Source: Halovenus sp. (GTDB lineage: Archaea > Halobacteriota > Halobacteria > Halobacteriales > Haloarculaceae). Taken from it: a stretch of 17,223 bases of DNA. Under the pieces are notes generated by a model. That model did not search any database and was not told where the DNA came from. It saw nothing but the letters and a program-made list of their open reading frames with translations. The first letter of the stretch is position 1, and each line of letters opens with the position of its first letter. The DNA is taken from NCBI GenBank assembly GCA_028275145.1, contig JAQCNG010000359.1:1-17223 (forward strand), read 5' to 3'. The translations under genes and the position numbers were made by a program. Below are positions 13,482 through 17,223 of this stretch, in pieces.

Positions 13482-13822
13482 TCGCCGGCGGCAGTTGCGT
13501 CCTCGCCCGTGTCCTCACTCGCGTCCGTGGCGGCGTCGTCGATGCTGGGCGGGTACTCTCCCCGGTCCAGGACGAGGTCCGACTGCGGGCGCGCCATGCA
13601 GGTCAGCGCGTACCTGTCACGCTCGTCCTCTGTCAGTCCACGCGCGGCGGGTTGCGTGACCTCGCCCTCGACGATCTCGGCCGTGCAGGCGAGACACATC
13701 CCCACCCGGCAGGAGTACTCCTGTGCGATGCCCTCCTCGATACAGCGCCGGAGAATCGTGTCTGTGTCCGAGACGGTGATGGTCTCGCCCGTCCCGACAA
13801 ACTCGACGGTGTACTCACTCAT
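13478..13822 (-). CDS. [2Fe-2S] ferredoxin, plant/halophilic type
   Basis: A 114-residue single-domain ferredoxin that carries one electron in the cytosol. The cluster ligands are C38-x4-C43-x2-C46 (in SCRVGMCLAC) and C75 (LTCMA), the plant-type pattern. It lacks the acidic insertion of about 30 residues near the N-terminus found in the classic haloarchaeal ferredoxin that serves 2-oxoacid oxidoreductases, so it is a smaller relative, perhaps for a specific redox partner. The C-terminal 20 residues are a disordered acidic tail. The ATG at 13822 is selected because an AT-rich TTTACAG box (13845-13851) lies about 27 bp upstream and the family begins MSEYTVEFV-like. Gene context gives no partner. 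Confidence 0.9.
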   Translation of the reverse strand: MSEYTVEFVGTGETITVSDTDTILRRCIEEGIAQEYSCRVGMCLACTAEIVEGEVTQPAARGLTEDERDRYALTCMARPQSDLVLDRGEYPPSIDDAATDASEDTGEDATAAGD

Positions 13823-13844
13823 ACCGTTTGATACAGCGTAATCC

Positions 13845-13851
13845 TGTAAAC
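13845..13851 (-). promoter_or_regulatory. TATA-like box of the ferredoxin gene
   Basis: TTTACAG on the minus strand, about 26 bp from the ferredoxin ATG, gives the spacing of a leaderless haloarchaeal promoter. Confidence 0.5.
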
Positions 13852-13868
13852 AACTTTCGACGGGCGTC

Positions 13869-15164
13869 TCACCCGGAGAGCGGCGAATCAGCGCCGCCGA
13901 GGCGCTGGATTGCCCCGGCAAGCACCTCGACGCCGACCAGCAGCGACTCCTCGTCGACATCGAACGTGGCGGTGTGGTGACCGCCCGGGTGGTCGGTGCC
14001 GACACCGACGTAACTCGCGACTCCGCCCTGCTCCTGAACCCGGTCCATCAGGAACGTCGCGTCCTCGCTGCCGCCGAGACTGTCCCGGCGCAGCAACGTC
14101 TCGACCCGGTCGGAGCCGTCGGCGACGTCGGCGACCACGTCCACGAGTTCCTCGTCACTCCGGGCGCTCGGTGCCTCCGGACCAGCCTCGACGGTCGAGG
14201 TGCAGTCGTGCATCTGTGCGGCGCTCTCGACGACCTGCTCGGCCCGCTCGCGGGTGTACTCCATGAGTTCGGTCGTCTCGCCTCGGACCTCGGCGTGGAT
14301 GTAGGCCGCCTCGGGGATGATGTTCGGGGCTGTCCCGCCGCCGACGTCGCCCGCGTTGACACGCGTCGCGCCGTCCTCGTGGCGCGCGATACCGTAGAGG
14401 TTCTGCACGGCCGTCGCCATCGCCTGGACGGCGTTGCGCCCACGGTTGGGGTTGCCGCCGGCGTGGGCCCCCTCGCCGTGGAACTCCGCCTCGAAGTGCG
14501 CAACCGCCAGAAAGTCGTCGATACCCGCGACGACGGCCCCCGTGGGGTGGTCGAGTCCGACGTGGGCCGCAAGCAGTGCGTCCACGTCGTCGAGGTGACC
14601 GCTCCGTGCGACCGGTCGGCCCCCGCCGATAACCTCCTCGGCGGGCTGAAAGATCACCTTCAGCTGGCCCTGGAACTCGCTGTCGGCGACCGCCCGGAGC
14701 ACACCCAGTCCGAAGGTCGCGTGCGCGTCGTGGCCGCAGGCGTGCATGTACCCCTCGTGTTCCGAGCGAAAGCCCGCCGCGGCCGGGCCGTGTTCGCCGT
14801 CCTCGGACTCCCGGCGTGGCAGTCCGTCGATGTCGACCCGCAGTGCGACCGTCGGTCCCTCACCGCGGTCGAGTGTCGCGATTGCGCCGGTGTAGCCACC
14901 GGCCAGTCGGTCCAGCAGGTCCCCGTCGACATCGTAGCCCCGGGCCTGGTCGAGCCACCGGTCCAGTTCCGCCTGGTCGGGAACACCACCACGCTCGCCC
15001 TCGGCCAGTATCTCCGGGCCGACCTGGATGTCGTCGACGTCCAGGTCACGCAGTTGCTCGACGATACGGGCGGTCGTGTAGAACTCCCGCCAGGCAGGTT
15101 CGGGACGACGGTGCAGTTCACGCCGGGTCGACCGGAGCCAGTCGCCGTACTCGGTTGCGTCCAT
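13869..15164 (-). CDS. M20 family amidohydrolase (AbgA/AbgB-like)
   Basis: A 431-residue metallopeptidase-family amidohydrolase that hydrolyses an amide bond of an N-acyl amino acid or similar conjugate. Motifs in order: ALRVDIDGLP (107-116, metal-binding Asp), HACGHDAH (141-148, metal ligands), FQPAEE (172-177, bridging Glu pair), GAHAGGNPNRGRNAV (232-246, the dimerisation-domain His and conserved region), and TDHPGGHHT (390-398, C-terminal metal ligand). An insertion at about 58-92 (GGVPDQAEL onward) and the overall layout match the aminobenzoyl-glutamate hydrolase group better than the simple hippurate hydrolases. The natural substrate is unknown. The start at 15164 has a GGTTAAGTTT TATA-like element about 26 bp upstream; the longer open frame to 15509 runs antisense through DUF5778. 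Divergent from the DUF5778 gene. Confidence 0.88.
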   Translation of the reverse strand: MDATEYGDWLRSTRRELHRRPEPAWREFYTTARIVEQLRDLDVDDIQVGPEILAEGERGGVPDQAELDRWLDQARGYDVDGDLLDRLAGGYTGAIATLDRGEGPTVALRVDIDGLPRRESEDGEHGPAAAGFRSEHEGYMHACGHDAHATFGLGVLRAVADSEFQGQLKVIFQPAEEVIGGGRPVARSGHLDDVDALLAAHVGLDHPTGAVVAGIDDFLAVAHFEAEFHGEGAHAGGNPNRGRNAVQAMATAVQNLYGIARHEDGATRVNAGDVGGGTAPNIIPEAAYIHAEVRGETTELMEYTRERAEQVVESAAQMHDCTSTVEAGPEAPSARSDEELVDVVADVADGSDRVETLLRRDSLGGSEDATFLMDRVQEQGGVASYVGVGTDHPGGHHTATFDVDEESLLVGVEVLAGAIQRLGGADSPLSG

Positions 15165-15185
15165 GCGAGCACAAACGCATCTGGG

Positions 15186-15216
15186 AAACTTAACCGCACG
15201 GACACAGACTGTCCGT
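15186..15216 (-). promoter_or_regulatory. Promoter and adjoining dyad of the amidohydrolase gene
   Basis: GTTAAGTTT on the minus strand (15186-15194) is a good TATA-like box, about 26 bp from the ATG. Immediately upstream lies ACGGACA-CAGAC-TGTCCGT (15198-15216), a perfect 7-bp dyad over the expected BRE and activator region, and between two divergent genes. It is a candidate operator. Confidence 0.5.
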
Positions 15217-15269
15217 TGTTGCCGTGCCAGACCGTGAGCGGTAAGCCCCGGGCTCCCGAAGAAAGCGGT

Positions 15270-15710
15270 ATGGAAACGAACGTGCTGGACGCCGACCTGC
15301 GCCGGCGGACGTGGGAGCTGCTCCAGCCCGGCGACATCGAACTCGACGGGCTGGTCGTCCATACGGCGTTCGACAGCAGCCGGGAACCGGAGATGCACCA
15401 GGCCAGCGTCGAGGTTGGGAACATCATCGCCGACCACGCCGGCCACGACCCCGATGAGACGTTCGTCTACTCTGGCACCGACAACACCGAGTTCGCCTCG
15501 AACCAGCACCAGGGGCTCACCCTCGACGACGAGTCCTTTGTCTGGGAGTGCCAGCAGTTGCTCCGCGACGGCACGTTCGACCTCGTTTTCTACTTCGAGG
15601 CCGACGCCGACGTGGCGGCCGTTCTCGCTGGCGTGCGCGAGGCGGGCTACGACGCGACCGGTGTCAGCGGGAGCGCCGACAGCCCCGCCGACGCCGCAAT
15701 CGGGGACTGA
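15270..15710 (+). CDS. DUF5778 family protein
   Basis: A 146-residue acidic soluble protein of a family confined to haloarchaea, as far as I recall, with no known function. The best conserved stretches appear to be LLQPGDIELDGLVVHT (17-32), ETFVYSGTDN and FASNQHQGLTL, and VWECQQLLRDGTFDLVFYFEA, read without a gap. No catalytic motif is recognised; His and Asp in the NQHQG region could be functional. No signal peptide or membrane segment. The ATG at 15270 is 105 bp from the divergent amidohydrolase start; the longer in-frame reading from 13974 is antisense to that gene and is rejected. The TATA-like element (GGTAAGC, 15240-15246) is weak. Confidence 0.78.
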   Translation: METNVLDADLRRRTWELLQPGDIELDGLVVHTAFDSSREPEMHQASVEVGNIIADHAGHDPDETFVYSGTDNTEFASNQHQGLTLDDESFVWECQQLLRDGTFDLVFYFEADADVAAVLAGVREAGYDATGVSGSADSPADAAIGD

Positions 15711-15711
15711 G

Positions 15712-15816
15712 ACGGTCGTTCGTAATTATCTTCGTGGCCACGTCACAGATAGGTCTGTCAGGGCGTGATACACGCAATTTGTTTCACCATGGCGGTAAAG
15801 AGTCACGAACGACCGT
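15712..15816. repeat. 105-bp dyad-rich element bounded by 12-bp inverted repeats
   Basis: ACGGTCGTTCGT (15712-15723) and ACGAACGACCGT (15805-15816) are perfect 12-bp inverted repeats. Inside them lie CGTGGCCACG (15733-15742), ACAGA-TAGG-TCTGT (15745-15758) and GCGTG-ATA-CACGC (15763-15775), which can form up to three hairpins within the outer stem. The element starts two bases after the DUF5778 stop. No flush target duplication is seen, though GACTG occurs just outside both ends. It could be a structured RNA 3' end, a non-autonomous mobile element, or chance. Confidence 0.5.
15763..15784 (+). terminator. Hairpin plus T-rich tail after DUF5778
   Basis: GCGTG-ATA-CACGC (5-bp stem) is followed at once by AATTTGTTT, 53 nt after the DUF5778 stop. 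This resembles a hairpin-plus-U-tract terminator and is the most AT-rich spot in the gap. Confidence 0.45.
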
Positions 15817-15846
15817 ATGACTGGGCCGTGTTACGAGACACAGATG

Positions 15847-15881
15847 GTGTCGGCGGCCCCCCGGACGCGAGACGCCGACAC
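15847..15881. repeat. 9-bp inverted repeat upstream of the TraB gene
   Basis: GTGTCGGCG (15847-15855) pairs perfectly with CGCCGACAC (15873-15881) across a 17-nt spacer, and pairing can extend with one bulge. It lies about 35-70 bp above the TATA-like element of the TraB gene, so it may be an operator; no T tract follows. Confidence 0.35.
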
Positions 15882-15915
15882 ACCGTGGCGGCGAGCGAGC
15901 GTCGTACCTCGAAAC

Positions 15916-15924
15916 CCTTGTATG
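15916..15924 (+). promoter_or_regulatory. TATA-like box of the TraB gene
   Basis: CCTTGTATG, centred about 28 bp before the ATG at 15948, is the only suitable AT-rich element near this start. Confidence 0.35.
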
Positions 15925-15947
15925 CGGGCGGAAGATAGCCGGAAGCG

Positions 15948-17223
15948 ATGACCGACGACGGGCCAGTGGAGTCGGCAGAGAAAGACGGGCCACCGGCCCG
16001 TCCGCCGATGGCACCGTCGGATGTAGAGCAGTTACAGCCACAGGAACAACAGACGAAACTCGTCGACGCGGAGAACCCGCCGCCGGGCAGAGAGCGTGAG
16101 GGCGAGATAACGGTTGTCGGCACCGCCCACGTCTCCCAGGAGAGCGTCGAGGAGGTCCGCGAGACAATCGGTGAGGAACGGCCGGACGTGGTTGCGGTGG
16201 AACTCGACGAGACGCGCTACCGGCGGCTCAACGGCGAGACACCCGACGACATCGACCCCGGTGACGTCATCTCTGGGAAGACGGTGTACCAGTTTCTCGC
16301 CTACTGGATGCTCTCGTACGTGCAGGCGCGACTGGGCGACAGGTTCGACATCGAACCCGGCGCCGACATGATGGCAGCAATCGAGGCGGCAACGGCACAG
16401 GGCAGCGGCGTTGCGCTGGTCGACCGGAACATCCAGACCACCGTCCAGCGGCTCTGGAGCCGGATGCGGATACGCGAGAAGCTCTCGATCGTCGCCGCCC
16501 TGCTGGTCGAGATGGGCGGTCCACTGACCGCCGCGCTCACCGTTGGCTACTTCTTCGGGTTCACCGGTGCCATCATCACCGCCGCGGTGTCCGGACAGGT
16601 GCTGCTCCCGGCCGCGCCGGAGCTGTCGATACCGCTGGTCGGGGGACTGCTGGGGACGCTGGTGTCCGCGCTGGACTGGCTGCTGGTCGCGACTGCTATC
16701 GCGCTCGTCATCGCCATCCCCATCGGCGCGTTGCTCGCGCGCTCGACAGCAAACGTCGAGGCCGAGGAGATAGACCTCGAGGAACTGACCGATGCCGACG
16801 TCGTGACGGCGATGATAGAGGAGTTCCGGCGCTTCTCCCCGGGTGGGGCGGAGGCGCTCATCGACGAGCGCGACGCCTACATCGCCCAGCGGCTCGTCAC
16901 CCTCCGGGAGGCCGGCTACGACGTTGTCGCCGTTGTGGGGGCGGGCCACCGGGCGGGCATCGAGAACTACCTGGCACATCCGGAGGAGTTGCCCCCGCCG
17001 GAGTCACTGGTCGGCGAGGCCTCCTCGGGCGGTATCATGCCGAAAATCTACAAGGCCATCGGCTACGCGTTCACGCTCGCGTTTTTCGCGTTTTTCGTGT
17101 TGCTGGCACTGGCGGGCGTGCAGGGCGAGTTCCTGCTGCGGGTGTTCGTGGCGTGGGTGCTGGTCAACGGCATCGTCGCGGCGTCGCTCGCGCTCGCGGC
17201 CGGCGCACACTGGACCAGCGCCG
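15948..17223 (+). CDS. TraB/PrgY/GumN family membrane protein, 5' part
   Basis: The frame is open from ATG 15948 to the window end (425 codons), so the C-terminus is missing. It belongs to the TraB family, originally known from bacterial pheromone shutdown proteins and probably a metallohydrolase related to TIKI/erythromycin esterase-like enzymes. Visible: GTAHVS (58-63), VELDETRY (84-91), ERDAYIAQRL (307-316) and VGAGH (330-334), the conserved GxxH, Glu and Arg elements of the fold. A hydrophobic cluster interrupts the domain (about 186-216 and 228-264), and another begins at 366 (366-390 and 396-420), giving several membrane helices. The N-terminal 50 residues are a disordered P/E/D/Q-rich region. 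Function in archaea is unknown. It is preceded by the dyad-rich gap at 15711-15947. Confidence 0.87.
   Translation, partial: MTDDGPVESAEKDGPPARPPMAPSDVEQLQPQEQQTKLVDAENPPPGREREGEITVVGTAHVSQESVEEVRETIGEERPDVVAVELDETRYRRLNGETPDDIDPGDVISGKTVYQFLAYWMLSYVQARLGDRFDIEPGADMMAAIEAATAQGSGVALVDRNIQTTVQRLWSRMRIREKLSIVAALLVEMGGPLTAALTVGYFFGFTGAIITAAVSGQVLLPAAPELSIPLVGGLLGTLVSALDWLLVATAIALVIAIPIGALLARSTANVEAEEIDLEELTDADVVTAMIEEFRRFSPGGAEALIDERDAYIAQRLVTLREAGYDVVAVVGAGHRAGIENYLAHPEELPPPESLVGEASSGGIMPKIYKAIGYAFTLAFFAFFVLLALAGVQGEFLLRVFVAWVLVNGIVAASLALAAGAHWTSA

Noticed and set aside
13974..15269. Upstream extension of the DUF5778 frame, and extension of the amidohydrolase frame to 15509
   Set aside because: Each extension runs antisense through the other gene. 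The starts at 15270 and 15164 have family support or promoter spacing.
15789..15938. 49-codon ORF before the TraB gene, same frame
   Set aside because: The translation is basic and Arg-rich, unlike neighbours, and overlaps the dyads and the TATA-like box. Likely chance.
1..17223. CRISPR arrays, insertion sequences, integrases
   Set aside because: No regularly spaced direct repeats and no transposase or recombinase motifs were found on either strand.

Overview
The window is chromosomal DNA from a halophilic archaeon (class Halobacteria). Every confident protein is acidic and GC-rich in codon use. Genes are densely packed, often with 1-4 bp overlaps. Several starts sit about 26-29 bp below AT-rich TATA-like boxes with no Shine-Dalgarno sequence, the usual haloarchaeal leaderless arrangement. 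Many proteins belong to families typical of or confined to haloarchaea (UPF0146, DUF5778, haloarchaeal TraB, archaemetzincin, archaeal phosphoglycolate phosphatase). The genus cannot be fixed from the sequence. No transposase, phage gene, CRISPR array or origin was seen; this is mostly core housekeeping DNA.

Layout. 1-1663 (+): the 3' end of an archaeal RNase J gene, then a geranylgeranyl diphosphate synthase (idsA) one base later. 1933-3236 (-): a cytidine deaminase / uridine phosphorylase operon for pyrimidine nucleoside breakdown. 3310-4383 (-): isocitrate lyase, preceded by an unusually AT-rich control region with several dyads. 4693-6309 (-): a GTPBP1-like translational GTPase ending near a T7 tract. 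6615-9945 (-): a tightly coupled three-gene operon made of a DUF445 membrane protein, an Abi-alpha (DUF4393)-like protein with a long helical N-terminus, and a HAD phosphoglycolate phosphatase. 10250-11334 (+): a second, shorter prenyl diphosphate synthase and an overlapping 81-residue ORF. 11397-11983 (+): RidA and a two-helix membrane miniprotein. 12011-12093: tRNA-Ser(GGA). 12232-13054 (-): a small acidic protein and archaemetzincin. 13092-13481 (+): UPF0146, divergent from archaemetzincin and tail-to-tail with a [2Fe-2S] ferredoxin (13478-13822, -). 13869-15164 (-): an M20 amidohydrolase, divergent from DUF5778 (15270-15710, +). 15948-end (+): a TraB-family membrane protein cut by the window edge.

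How genes work together. Cdd and Udp convert cytidine to uridine and then to uracil plus ribose-1-phosphate, feeding the haloarchaeal pentose bisphosphate route. Isocitrate lyase is one half of the glyoxylate bypass; its partner malate synthase is not beside it. The two prenyl synthases differ at the residue known to set chain length, so one probably makes C20 lipid precursor and the other a longer chain. The most system-like candidate is the DUF445 / Abi-alpha / HAD operon. The most unusual non-coding DNA is the AT-rich leader of isocitrate lyase and a 105-bp dyad-rich element at 15712-15816.
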